Shown: positions 1-6,129 of the stretch, piece by piece
How positions within the stretch are numbered: position 1 is the first letter of the stretch
Layout: every line of letters begins with the position of its first letter
Source: Burkholderia sp.
GTDB taxonomy: Bacteria; Pseudomonadota; Gammaproteobacteria; Burkholderiales; Burkholderiaceae
Assembly: GCF_018375725.1 (NCBI RefSeq)
Contig: NZ_JAHACR010000226.1
Location: forward strand, 1-7,236
Reading direction: 5' to 3'
DNA: 7,236 nt
Translations under genes and position numbers: made by a program
Notes under the pieces: generated by a model
Database searches by the model: none
What the model was told of the DNA's origin: nothing
What the model saw: the letters and a program-made list of their open reading frames with translations, nothing else

Positions 1-2
1 GC

Positions 3-92
3 TGCCAGCTGAACTATACCTACGAAGATTACGCTGCCCGCGACGTCTCCGGCCGCAATGTGGTTGCGCTGATGCTTTCCGGCATATTCTAA
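3..92 (+). CDS. C-terminal end of an unidentified, probably outer-membrane beta-barrel protein (partial)
   Basis: Only the last 29 codons and the TAA stop are inside the window; the frame is open from the window edge. The final residues (NVVALMLSGIF) alternate hydrophobic and small residues and finish in phenylalanine. That is the usual signature of the last strand of an outer-membrane beta-barrel recognised by the BAM machinery. The piece is too short to name a family; porins and other barrel proteins all fit. Codon choice (GAA, GAT, ATA and several T-ending codons) and lower GC differ from the genes after position ~225. The stop lies only 21 bases before the next start, which suggests the two were, or are, co-transcribed. 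The barrel assignment is inference from the C-terminal pattern alone. Confidence 0.45.
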   Translation, partial: CQLNYTYEDYAARDVSGRNVVALMLSGIF

Positions 93-113
93 TACTGAAA
101 AACCGAACGCCTT

Positions 114-1640
114 ATGAAAAAATGGATGGAACAATTCCGGGTCGAGGACTGGGTGGTAGTCTGGGTGAGCATACCCCTGCTGGCGCTTGCGGCGATCGTG
201 CCCGCCGGACTTCCCAAGGTTCCCGCGACGCTGCTCGGCGGTGCGCTCGCGACGCTGTGGGGCTGGGGCATCGGCGCGGCGCTCGTGTTCGGCCTCGCAT
301 TGTCAGTGGCGAGCACGGTCGTGCTGCTGCGCGCGCTGGAGGGGCGCGGGCTCGTCGAGACCGTCAACGGACGCATCGCGGTCGGCTGGATGGTCGTCGA
401 GGATCTCGTGATGGTGGTCGTGCTCGTCTTGATGCCGCCGCTGGCCGGGCTGCTCGGCGGCTCGCCCGCCGGCAGCGCGCCGGGCGGAAGCGTCTGGGGG
501 ACGCTCGGCGTGACGATGCTGAAGGTGGCCGCGTTCATCGCGCTGATGCTTGTCGTCGGCAAGCGCGTGTTTCCACGCCTGCTCTGGCTCGTCGCGCGCA
601 CCGGCTCGCGCGAGCTGTTCACGCTGTGCATGGTCGCGGCGGCGGTCGGCGTCGCTTTCGGCGCGGCGAAGCTGTTCGACGTGTCGTTCGCGCTCGGCGC
701 GTTCTTCGCCGGGATGATGATGCGCGAGTCGGAATTCAGCCGCCGCGCGGCCGACGAGACGCTGCCGTTGCGCGACGCATTCTCCGTGCTGTTTTTCATC
801 TCCGTCGGGATGCTGTTCGATCCGAACGTGCTGCTCAACGAGCCGCTGCATGTCATCGAAGTCGCGGCGATCGTGCTCGTCGGCAAGACGCTCGCCGCGG
901 TCGCGCTGGTGCTCGCGTTTCGCTATCCGCTCAATACGGCGCTGATCGTCGGCGCGGGCCTTGCCCAGATCGGCGAGTTCTCATTCATTCTCGCCGGCCT
1001 CGGCCATGCGCTCGGGCTGCTGTCGTCCGAAGGGCAGAACCTGATTCTCGCGGTCGCGCTGATCTCGATCGCACTGAATTCGCTCGCGTTCGCCGCCATC
1101 GAGCCCGCGCTCGCGTGGATCCGCGCACATTCCGCATTCGCGCGCCGGCTCGAGGCGCGCGACGATCCGCTCGCCGCGCTGCCGATGTCGACGCCGCAGG
1201 CGCAACTGACCGGGCAGGTCGTGATTGTCGGTTACGGGCGCGTCGGCGCCCGGATCGCGCAGGCGCTCGGTGCACGCGGGGTCGCGTATGTGGTCGTCGA
1301 GCAGAATCGGGAATTGGTCGAGAAGCTGCGTGCCGATGGCGTCGCTGCGGTCTCCGGCGATGCGATCGAGCCGATCGTGCTGGTGCAGGCGCATATCGCC
1401 CGCGCAGGGATGCTGGTCGTGACGCTCCCGGACGCATTCGACGTGCGGCGAATCGTCGAGATTTCGCGCACGCTCAATCCGTCGCTCGAGGTCGCACTGT
1501 GCACGAACAGCGCCGATGAGGCCGCGCTGCTCGAAAGCGAGGGCGTCGGGACGGTGTTCATGAGCGAGAGCGAGCTGGCGCGCGGGATGATGGATCACGT
1601 GCTCGGGCGCATGGCGAGGCCGGCCGCGCACGCGTCCTGA
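114..1640 (+). CDS. ybaL: YbaL/KefB-type cation:proton antiporter (CPA2) with RCK domain and a replaced N-terminus
   Basis: From about residue 38 to the end (508 aa) this reads as a CPA2 monovalent cation:proton antiporter of the YbaL/Kef group, an inner-membrane protein. Family landmarks are LVFGLALSVASTVVLLRALE at 57-76, GWMVVEDL near 91-98, and the RESEF...LPLRDAFSVLFFISVGMLFDP region at 204-237. A linker leads to a TrkA-N/RCK domain from about residue 368, with the NAD-binding GYGRVG motif at 373-378. Family members I remember are about 550-580 aa. They carry three N-terminal membrane segments, including a PPLVGYL-like stretch and a GVGLHF motif, that are absent here. Residues 1-37 (MKKWMEQFRVEDWVVVW...) do not resemble the family and look more like the start of a YeiH-type putative sulfate exporter. 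There is no recognisable Shine-Dalgarno before the ATG; the preceding bases are A-rich. The fused reading frame is open throughout, but an antiporter lacking its first segments is unlikely to be fully active. Confidence 0.8.
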   Translation: MKKWMEQFRVEDWVVVWVSIPLLALAAIVPAGLPKVPATLLGGALATLWGWGIGAALVFGLALSVASTVVLLRALEGRGLVETVNGRIAVGWMVVEDLVMVVVLVLMPPLAGLLGGSPAGSAPGGSVWGTLGVTMLKVAAFIALMLVVGKRVFPRLLWLVARTGSRELFTLCMVAAAVGVAFGAAKLFDVSFALGAFFAGMMMRESEFSRRAADETLPLRDAFSVLFFISVGMLFDPNVLLNEPLHVIEVAAIVLVGKTLAAVALVLAFRYPLNTALIVGAGLAQIGEFSFILAGLGHALGLLSSEGQNLILAVALISIALNSLAFAAIEPALAWIRAHSAFARRLEARDDPLAALPMSTPQAQLTGQVVIVGYGRVGARIAQALGARGVAYVVVEQNRELVEKLRADGVAAVSGDAIEPIVLVQAHIARAGMLVVTLPDAFDVRRIVEISRTLNPSLEVALCTNSADEAALLESEGVGTVFMSESELARGMMDHVLGRMARPAAHAS

Positions 1641-1670
1641 CTGCACTCAGCGCCCGGCTTCGCGCCGCGC

Positions 1671-3431
1671 CTACGCGCCGGCCTTCGGCGGCGCGAGCCG
1701 GTCCTGCGTGACGGGCGCGTCCGGCGGTACGCCGAGCAGTTGCAGCGAGCCGCTCGCCACGGACGAAAACACCGGTCCGGCCACCGTACCGCCGTAATAG
1801 CCCTTGCCGTTCGGCTCGTCGATCATCACGGCGACGATCAGGCGCGGGTGGCTCATCGGCGCCATCCCCGCGAAGAGTGCGCGGTATTTGCCTTTCGCAT
1901 ACGACGCGCCGACCTGCTTGCGCGCGGTACCGGTCTTGCCGCCGATCCGGTAGCCGTCCACGCGCGCGGCGCGCCCCGTGCCGCCTTCGCCAACCGCCAT
2001 CTCGAGCATCGACCGGATCGACGCGGCAGTCTGCGGCGACGTCACGCGATGGCCGCGATGCGCGTCCAGCGTTTTCTGATCGTTGTCGTTCCGAAGCAGC
2101 GAGACCGGATGCAGCGTGCCGTCGCCGGCATACGCGGTGTACACCTGTGCGATCTGCAACAGCGACATCGACAGACCATAGCCATACGCCATCGTCGCCT
2201 GCTCGATCGGCCGCCAGCGCTTGTACGGCCGCAGCCGGCCCGACGCGACACCGGGAAAGGTCAGCTCCGGCGCGCGGCCGATGCCGTATTCCTGATACTT
2301 GTTCCAGATGGTTTCGGCCGGCAGGTTCAGCGCGAGCTTTGCAAGCGCGACGTTGCTCGACTTCTGCAGCGCTTGCGCGACGGTCAGCGCGCCATGGTTG
2401 GACGTGTCGTGAATCACGGCCGGCCCGATCTTGTAGGTGCCGGGCGACGTGTTGATGATTGTCTGCGGGCGTACCTTGCCTTCGTCGATCGACAGCGCGA
2501 CGACGAGCGGCTTGATCGTCGAGCCCGGTTCGAACGTGTCGATCACCGCGCGATTGCGCAGTTGCTGGCCGGTGAGGCGCGTGCGGTCGTTCGGGTCGAA
2601 AGTCGGATAGTTGGCGAGCGCGAGGATTTCGCCGTTCCGCGCGTCGAGGACAACGACGCTGCCTGCCTGCGCGTTGTTCGCGACCACCGCCGATTTCAGG
2701 CTCGCGTATGCGAGCTGCTGGATGCGCCGGTCGATCGTGAGCGCGATGGTCGCACCGTGCTGCGCGGGCACGAGCGGACGCGTGTCCGACACGATGCGTC
2801 CGAGCCGGTCGCGGATCACCTCGCGCTGCCCGGCCGTACCCGACAGCGGATGGTTGGCGGCGAGCTCGACGCCTTCCTGGCCCTTGTCCTCGTTGTTCGT
2901 GAACCCGACCACGTGCGCGGCCGATTCGCCTTCGGGGTAGTAGCGCTTCGAATCGGCGATCTGCGTGACACCGCCGATCGAGCGCTTGTCGATCCGGCTG
3001 GCGGTATCGGCATCGACCTGGCGCTTGAGCAGCACGAACGAACGTTCGTTGTTCATGCGGCGTCGCAATTCGGCGAGCGGCATGTCGAGCAGTGTCGCGA
3101 GTGCCGCATAGTCGGCCTCGGCAACCTGCTTCGGATTCGCCCAGATTTCGTAGGTCGACAGGCTGACGGCGAGCAGCGCGCCGTTGCGATCGACGATGCG
3201 GCCCCGCATTGCATCGAGTTCGATCGTGCGCTGATAGCGCTTCTGGCCCTGGCCGGCATAGAAATCCTGGTTGGCGATCTGTATCCAGAACGCGCGGCCG
3301 AGCAGCGACGCGAAGGCGAGGAACATGAGGATCAGGACGAACTTCGAGCGCCACATCGGCAGGCGCGACGCCAGCACGGGGTTTTTCGTCGCGGTGGCGT
3401 ACGGATCGGCGGGGTGGGTCTTCTTTTTCAC
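1671..3431 (-). CDS. ftsI: Class B penicillin-binding protein, FtsI/PBP3 type (peptidoglycan D,D-transpeptidase)
   Basis: This enzyme cross-links septal peptidoglycan in the periplasm and is a beta-lactam target. From the GTG at 3431 it is 586 aa. It has a short basic cytoplasmic tail (residues 1-30), a single membrane anchor (about 31-50), a PBP-dimerisation domain beginning near 55 with the conserved RGRIVDRNG stretch, and a C-terminal transpeptidase domain. All three catalytic motifs are present: STIK at 304-307 (nucleophile Ser304, Lys307), SSN at 358-360, and KTGT at 499-502. The frame stays open upstream to an ATG at 3608, but that extension has no family-like sequence and crosses AT-rich promoter-like DNA. 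The GTG start puts KKK...MWRSKF before the anchor, as in other FtsI proteins. The RBS is weak. No mraY, murE or other division-cluster gene flanks it, so it is probably a paralogue of the division-cluster ftsI rather than that gene itself. It ends 30 bases from the convergent antiporter gene. Confidence 0.9.
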   Translation of the reverse strand: MKKKTHPADPYATATKNPVLASRLPMWRSKFVLILMFLAFASLLGRAFWIQIANQDFYAGQGQKRYQRTIELDAMRGRIVDRNGALLAVSLSTYEIWANPKQVAEADYAALATLLDMPLAELRRRMNNERSFVLLKRQVDADTASRIDKRSIGGVTQIADSKRYYPEGESAAHVVGFTNNEDKGQEGVELAANHPLSGTAGQREVIRDRLGRIVSDTRPLVPAQHGATIALTIDRRIQQLAYASLKSAVVANNAQAGSVVVLDARNGEILALANYPTFDPNDRTRLTGQQLRNRAVIDTFEPGSTIKPLVVALSIDEGKVRPQTIINTSPGTYKIGPAVIHDTSNHGALTVAQALQKSSNVALAKLALNLPAETIWNKYQEYGIGRAPELTFPGVASGRLRPYKRWRPIEQATMAYGYGLSMSLLQIAQVYTAYAGDGTLHPVSLLRNDNDQKTLDAHRGHRVTSPQTAASIRSMLEMAVGEGGTGRAARVDGYRIGGKTGTARKQVGASYAKGKYRALFAGMAPMSHPRLIVAVMIDEPNGKGYYGGTVAGPVFSSVASGSLQLLGVPPDAPVTQDRLAPPKAGA

Positions 3432-3511
3432 GCGGAGCGGTTCCGGGCGCCGGGGCCACGGACTGTCAGTCAGAATAATGCGATTGTAATGAATGAGTAA
3501 TAAGTATGTTT

Positions 3512-3530
3512 GGGAAATGTTATTTTTCCC
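3512..3530 (-). promoter_or_regulatory. Inverted repeat in the PBP gene promoter region
   Basis: GGGAAA at 3512-3517 and TTTCCC at 3525-3530 form perfect 6-base arms around a 7-base spacer, overlapping the -35-like TTGACG and about 80 bases before the GTG start. Position and symmetry fit an operator. The arms could equally pair as a weak RNA hairpin. Function is inference. Confidence 0.3.
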
Positions 3531-3665
3531 GTCAATCGGTGCGTGCGCCTGCGATGAAAGTGGGCGTGGTGGGCGGAGCCGGATGCGTGCGCGAGACGCG
3601 GTGATCACCGGATATAGAGGGGAGCAGGCGCGGTTTTGTCCGGCCCTTATTTACATCGTTCGCGG

Positions 3666-3690
3666 AAATAAAAACGCCCCGGGCGGGGCG
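3666..3690 (-). terminator. Intrinsic terminator of the small minus-strand gene
   Basis: On the minus strand a perfect 6-base-pair stem (CGCCCC at 3675-3680 pairing with GGGGCG at 3685-3690, 4-base loop) is followed directly by TTTTTATTT (3674 down to 3666). This is a textbook rho-independent terminator. It lies about 80 bases past the stop codon of the gene ending at 3771. It separates that gene from the downstream penicillin-binding protein gene, which therefore probably has its own promoter. Confidence 0.8.
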
Positions 3691-3770
3691 ATGGATAATC
3701 GAAACGCGTAAAAAATACGGATAAAACCCAAATAACCCCGACGCCTGCAGACGATAAATGACAAAAAAAT

Positions 3771-4118
3771 CTACCGGTCGACGGAAATAAATTCCTTGTA
3801 TTCCGGCTCGATCGTGCAGGTATCGACTTCCTGCAGTTGCCATGCATTTTTTGCCTGGCTGCCCTCCATCACGGCTGCGCCGTGTTCGTGGCTGGCCGTA
3901 TCGAACGACAGCCCCTGGAGCCGGCATACGGCCTTGCCGCCGTCGGCCGCGCAGAGCGCCATCGCGCCCTCGACGTCCTTGACCTTGCCCCAGGTCGGCA
4001 GATTGAAACCCTGATGCGCTTCGCGAGACCACAGCCCTTCGTCAGTGTCGACCCACAGCACTGCGAATGCATGCCGAGTCGCCGAATCGCTGCCATTGAT
4101 ACGAATCGTGAGGCGCAT
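3771..4118 (-). CDS. Small uncharacterised protein (115 aa)
   Basis: I do not recognise this family. The predicted product is a soluble 115-residue protein with no signal peptide or membrane segment. It has a basic, hydrophobic start (MRLTIRING), several tryptophans, two cysteines near the middle (in ALCAADGGKAVC, about 55-66) and an acidic tail (EPEYKEFISVDR). That it is a real gene is supported by three things: a strong Shine-Dalgarno AAAGGGGG (complement of 4127-4134) eight bases before the ATG, a clean intrinsic terminator downstream, and third-position G/C typical of the genome. It lies between a MarR regulator and a penicillin-binding protein on the same strand. The gaps (260 and 339 bases) and the terminator argue that it is transcribed alone. 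No function can be proposed from sequence. Confidence 0.75.
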   Translation of the reverse strand: MRLTIRINGSDSATRHAFAVLWVDTDEGLWSREAHQGFNLPTWGKVKDVEGAMALCAADGGKAVCRLQGLSFDTASHEHGAAVMEGSQAKNAWQLQEVDTCTIEPEYKEFISVDR

Positions 4119-4126
4119 TGGCTCGT

Positions 4127-4134
4127 CCCCCTTT
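4127..4134 (-). promoter_or_regulatory. Strong ribosome binding site of the 115-aa gene
   Basis: AAAGGGGG on the minus strand lies 8 bases before the ATG at 4118. It is the clearest Shine-Dalgarno in the window and fixes this start codon. Confidence 0.7.
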
Positions 4135-4159
4135 AAGAAAATGACAGATTCGACCGTTA

Positions 4160-4174
4160 AGACTTCTTCAGTCT
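4160..4174. promoter_or_regulatory. Short inverted repeat upstream of the 115-aa gene
   Basis: AGACT (4160-4164) and AGTCT (4170-4174) flank a 5-base spacer, about 40 bases before the start of the minus-strand gene and within its likely promoter. The arms are short and may be chance. No convincing -35/-10 pair could be assigned here. Confidence 0.2.
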
Positions 4175-4378
4175 AGATAGGCTCGTGCAAAACGCAAGGC
4201 GCAATAACGGGAGAAATGGATTTTCGACATAAAGCTGTGATCGAGAATGGCGCGGCATGCCATGCCGGCGCCGCGTTGCGGTGGCGAGACGCGCGGCGTG
4301 ACGCATGTCCGCGTGTTTATGTCGCGCGGTGGCGCAGCATCGAAACGAACGGGTGGCGCAGTGTGGCGGATGCGCGTG

Positions 4379-4819
4379 TCACGCGCGGTGGCCGAATTCG
4401 ATCAGGCGATCGAGCGCCCGGTAGACATCGTCGAGCGCTGCCGCGCCGAAGCGATCCGTCAGCAGGCGGTATTGCTCGTCGATGCGCGGGCCGATTTCCG
4501 ATACCAGTTCCCGGCTTTGCGGCGTCAGGCTGACCAGCAGCCTGCGCTGATCCTCCGGGGCGCGCGTACGCAGGATCAGGCCGTCACGCTCCATGCGCTC
4601 GAGCACGCCCGTCAGGCTCGGGCTCAGGATGCAGCAACGCCGGGCGATCTGTCCCGCTTCCAGCGCGTTCGCCGCTTCGCCATCGAGCACGCGGATGATC
4701 CGCCATTGCTGCTCCGTCAGCGCGAATTCCTTGAGAATGGGGCGGAACAGGCCCATCAACGTTTCGCGGGCTTCGAGCAACAGCATGGCCAGATTGCGGT
4801 GATCGAGCATGGCGTTCAT
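4379..4819 (-). CDS. hpaR: MarR-family transcriptional regulator, HpaR-like (homoprotocatechuate pathway type)
   Basis: A 146-residue winged-helix DNA-binding protein, expected to act as a dimer. The start RNLAMLLLEARETLMGLFRPILKEF is an N-terminal dimerisation helix. LTEQQWRIIRVL (34-45) is followed by the helix-turn-helix, with recognition helix SPSLTGVLERMERDG at 66-80 and a wing at about 81-99 containing the MarR-type DQRR (90-93). The combination FRPILK, LTEQQWR, CILSPSLTG and RRLLVSLT matches what I know of HpaR, the repressor of the 4-hydroxyphenylacetate/homoprotocatechuate meta-cleavage operon. None of the hpa catabolic genes is next to it here, so its target may lie elsewhere or differ. 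Met4 (4810) is an alternative start; neither has a good Shine-Dalgarno. Two dyads lie upstream. The MarR call is secure; the HpaR subgroup is likely. Confidence 0.85.
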   Translation of the reverse strand: MNAMLDHRNLAMLLLEARETLMGLFRPILKEFALTEQQWRIIRVLDGEAANALEAGQIARRCCILSPSLTGVLERMERDGLILRTRAPEDQRRLLVSLTPQSRELVSEIGPRIDEQYRLLTDRFGAAALDDVYRALDRLIEFGHRA

Positions 4820-4824
4820 CGGGA

Positions 4825-4836
4825 GACACGGGTGTC
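4825..4836. promoter_or_regulatory. Palindrome GACACGGGTGTC just before the marR start
   Basis: Perfect 5-base arms (GACAC / GTGTC) around GG, ending 5 bases before the start codon at 4819. It lies between the inferred -10 and the ATG, where an autoregulatory MarR operator could block transcription. Assignment is inference. Confidence 0.3.
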
Positions 4837-4849
4837 GGGGAAGGCGCCA

Positions 4850-4858
4850 ATCTTAACA
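4850..4858 (-). promoter_or_regulatory. Possible extended -10 promoter of the marR gene
   Basis: On the minus strand TGTTAAGAT reads as an extended -10 (TG-n-TAAGAT), about 30 bases before the ATG. No -35 at 16-18 bases is convincing; a TTGTCA lies too close (about 11 bases). Extended -10 promoters can do without a -35 element. Tentative. Confidence 0.3.
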
Positions 4859-4866
4859 GGCGGCTG

Positions 4867-4885
4867 TGACAAATTTCGCCTGTCA
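4867..4885. promoter_or_regulatory. Dyad TGACA-N9-TGTCA upstream of the marR gene
   Basis: TGACA (4867-4871) and TGTCA (4881-4885) are perfect 5-base arms with a 9-base AT-containing spacer. They lie immediately upstream of the possible extended -10 and about 50-65 bases before the marR start. The 19-base length suits a dimeric winged-helix regulator. Not proven. Confidence 0.3.
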
Positions 4886-4962
4886 GGGTAATCGCGGTTG
4901 TGACGCGCAGATGAGGCATTTCAGGTGTGAAACAGGCGTGCACCGATCACCCGCGAACCTGT

Positions 4963-5826
4963 TCAGTCGCCGAAGCCGAGTTCCGCATCGAGCGTCTGGC
5001 CGACTTCCAGGAAGCCGCCTGCGCCGCTGACGACGATTGCGTTATTGCCGAACGTCAGCGCGCCGTCGAAGCGCGGATGCGCGCGGTAGGCCTGCATGGT
5101 GTCGGTCGGTTCGTGTGGCCATGCCGGGTTGGGCGCGCCGGTCTGCTGGTCGATCGTCGGCACCGGGCAGCGCGTGCACAGCTTCACGAGCCGCAACCGC
5201 ATGGACGTTCCGTCCGACTGTGCGTCGAAATGCTCGACGTAGTCTTCCGCGTAGGCGTCGAGGCCGCTCACGACGAGATTCGGCCGGAAGCGATCGAACG
5301 GGATCGCCGGCGCGCCCTTCGCGGCGAGACGCGCATTCAGGTCGTCCAGCGATGCCTGACCAATCACGAGCAACGGGTAGCCGTCCGCGAACTGGGTCGA
5401 TGCGTCGAACTCGCCCGTCCATTTGCGGCTGCACGCGCGCCGCGCATCGGGCGCGAAGCGCGCGAGCCTGGCCGGCATGCCGAGGTAGCCGGTGAACCAG
5501 GCGGAGCTGTCGACGCCAGTATCGAACGCGTCGACGGTGTCGTTCCAGACGGTCGCGGTCATCCTGGCGGCCGCGCCGTCCGCGGCAAGCGGCGTACGCA
5601 GTTCGGGCATGCCGGGCGCGGTGATGACGAGAATGTCGTCGTCGAATGCGGTGCGCACGCGTGCCAGTTGCGGATGCGTGCGCTGCGTGATCATCTGGCC
5701 GTCGGCGCGGGTCACCATCCAGTGCCGGTCGTAGGCGAGGCCGGTCTCGAGCAATTGCGCGCGATGCAGCGACATGCCGGCGCAGGACTTGATCGGATAA
5801 ACGAAGAGTTCACTGATGATTGGCAT
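4963..5826 (-). CDS. MOSC-domain protein (YcbX/mARC-like, molybdenum cofactor binding)
   Basis: A 287-residue cytosolic protein with a MOSC N-terminal beta-barrel domain (about 2-120; ISELFVYPIKSCAG at 4-17, AYDRHWMV at 31-38) followed by a MOSC domain (about 130-285). Landmarks in the MOSC part are FRPNLVVSG at 180-188 and KLCTRCPVPTID at 215-226. In YcbX/mARC proteins the corresponding KPCxRC region carries the conserved cysteine linked to molybdenum cofactor binding; here both Cys217 and Cys220 are present. Relatives reduce N-hydroxylated compounds together with an electron-transfer partner. YcbX of E. coli carries a fused ferredoxin domain; this protein ends without one, so a separate redox partner would be needed. 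Its start has only a weak AGAAG-like site. It is 143 bases upstream of the marR gene on the same strand and divergent from the squalene synthase gene. Substrate unknown. Confidence 0.85.
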   Translation of the reverse strand: MPIISELFVYPIKSCAGMSLHRAQLLETGLAYDRHWMVTRADGQMITQRTHPQLARVRTAFDDDILVITAPGMPELRTPLAADGAAARMTATVWNDTVDAFDTGVDSSAWFTGYLGMPARLARFAPDARRACSRKWTGEFDASTQFADGYPLLVIGQASLDDLNARLAAKGAPAIPFDRFRPNLVVSGLDAYAEDYVEHFDAQSDGTSMRLRLVKLCTRCPVPTIDQQTGAPNPAWPHEPTDTMQAYRAHPRFDGALTFGNNAIVVSGAGGFLEVGQTLDAELGFGD

Positions 5827-6129
5827 GGCGCTGGCTTCTGATGACGATGGCGGGGAAAGTCGAAGCGCGATTGTGCCAGACCGCCTGAAAGGCGTTCGTC
5901 ATGTTGTGCCGCATCGTACCCGGAACCCGCCATCGGAGCCGGGCCATGACTGCCTGCACGTCAATCATGAGGCTGGCGGCGCGCAGGATGCACTACACTT
6001 GCGGGACTTTTGCATCCCCGCGCCGGGCGGACCGCCGGCCGGACGCGCGGATGCGGCGACTCGCAGGCGGGCGCGGGCGCGGGGCGCGGCACGCGTCCGG
6101 CGCCCGCGCTCCGCCGATTTTCCCGACAC
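5827..6129. other. Divergent intergenic region between the MOSC and squalene synthase genes
   Basis: About 300 bases without a supported gene. The left part must hold the promoter of the minus-strand MOSC gene and the middle that of the plus-strand synthase gene. A -10-like TACACT is at 5994-5999 but lacks a good -35. CCCGG (5919-5923) and CCGGG (5939-5943) sit inside GTCATG (5898-5903) and CATGAC (5945-5950), a loosely nested stem that may be chance. The right 120 bases are extremely GC-rich and contain a strong inverted repeat at 6071-6109. The synthase frame is open back to an ATG at 6010, but that stretch encodes low-complexity Arg/Gly/Ala sequence with no family resemblance. Confidence 0.5.
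6071..6109 (+). promoter_or_regulatory. Strong leader hairpin before the squalene synthase gene
   Basis: GCGCGGGCGC (6071-6080) and GCGCCCGCGC (6100-6109) are perfect 10-base inverted arms around a 19-base loop. In RNA the stem extends to 6069-6111 with one G-U and one G-C pair. It ends about 20 bases before the ATG and is followed by GATTTTCCC, a weak U-tract. It could act as an attenuator, shield translation or stabilise the transcript. Role is inference. Confidence 0.45.

Larger units (their letters stand above)
3432..3770. other. Intergenic region between the small gene and the PBP gene
   Basis: No gene is supported in these ~340 bases. From right to left (minus-strand direction) they hold an AT-rich 3' untranslated stretch of the small gene, its intrinsic terminator at 3666-3690, and a promoter region for the penicillin-binding protein. 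The part at about 3470-3530 is much richer in A+T than its surroundings and contains a 19-base dyad. On the minus strand there is a good -35-like TTGACG (complement of 3530-3535), but no matching -10 hexamer at 16-18 bases. A TACAAT lies further downstream without a clear -35 partner. The promoter position is therefore not fixed from sequence alone. Confidence 0.5.

Noticed and set aside
1676..1690. Hairpin CGCCG-GCCTT-CGGCG at the end of the PBP gene, possibly a terminator for the convergent genes
   Set aside because: The stem is only 5 pairs, lies inside the coding sequence and has no T-run on either side.
1558..3500. Long open frames of ~590-630 codons overlapping the PBP gene on both strands
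   Set aside because: Shadows caused by GC-rich codon bias. Their translations are Arg/Ala/Pro-rich without domains, whereas the PBP frame carries all the catalytic motifs.
3432..3608. N-terminal extension of the PBP frame to the ATG at 3608
   Set aside because: The extra 59 residues have no FtsI-like features and cross AT-rich, promoter-like DNA with a dyad; the GTG at 3431 gives a normal FtsI N-terminus.
4250..4274. CGCGGC...GCCGCG inverted repeat with internal GGCATGCC, possible terminator or REP-like element
   Set aside because: The loop is long, no T-tract follows, and no second copy is present in the window.
4328..4361. Direct repeat GGTGGCGCAG at 4328-4337 and 4352-4361 (24-base period) in the gap after the MarR gene
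   Set aside because: Only two 10-base copies in GC-rich DNA. No third copy or link to a promoter; probably chance.
4216..4891. Plus-strand open frames opposite the MarR gene and its downstream gap
   Set aside because: Antisense shadows of the MarR gene, with low-complexity Arg/Ala content and no RBS or recognisable motif.
6010..6129. N-terminal extension of the squalene synthase frame to the ATG at 6010
   Set aside because: It encodes low-complexity Arg/Gly/Ala sequence with no family resemblance and runs through a strong hairpin; the ATG at 6130 gives a typical N-terminus.
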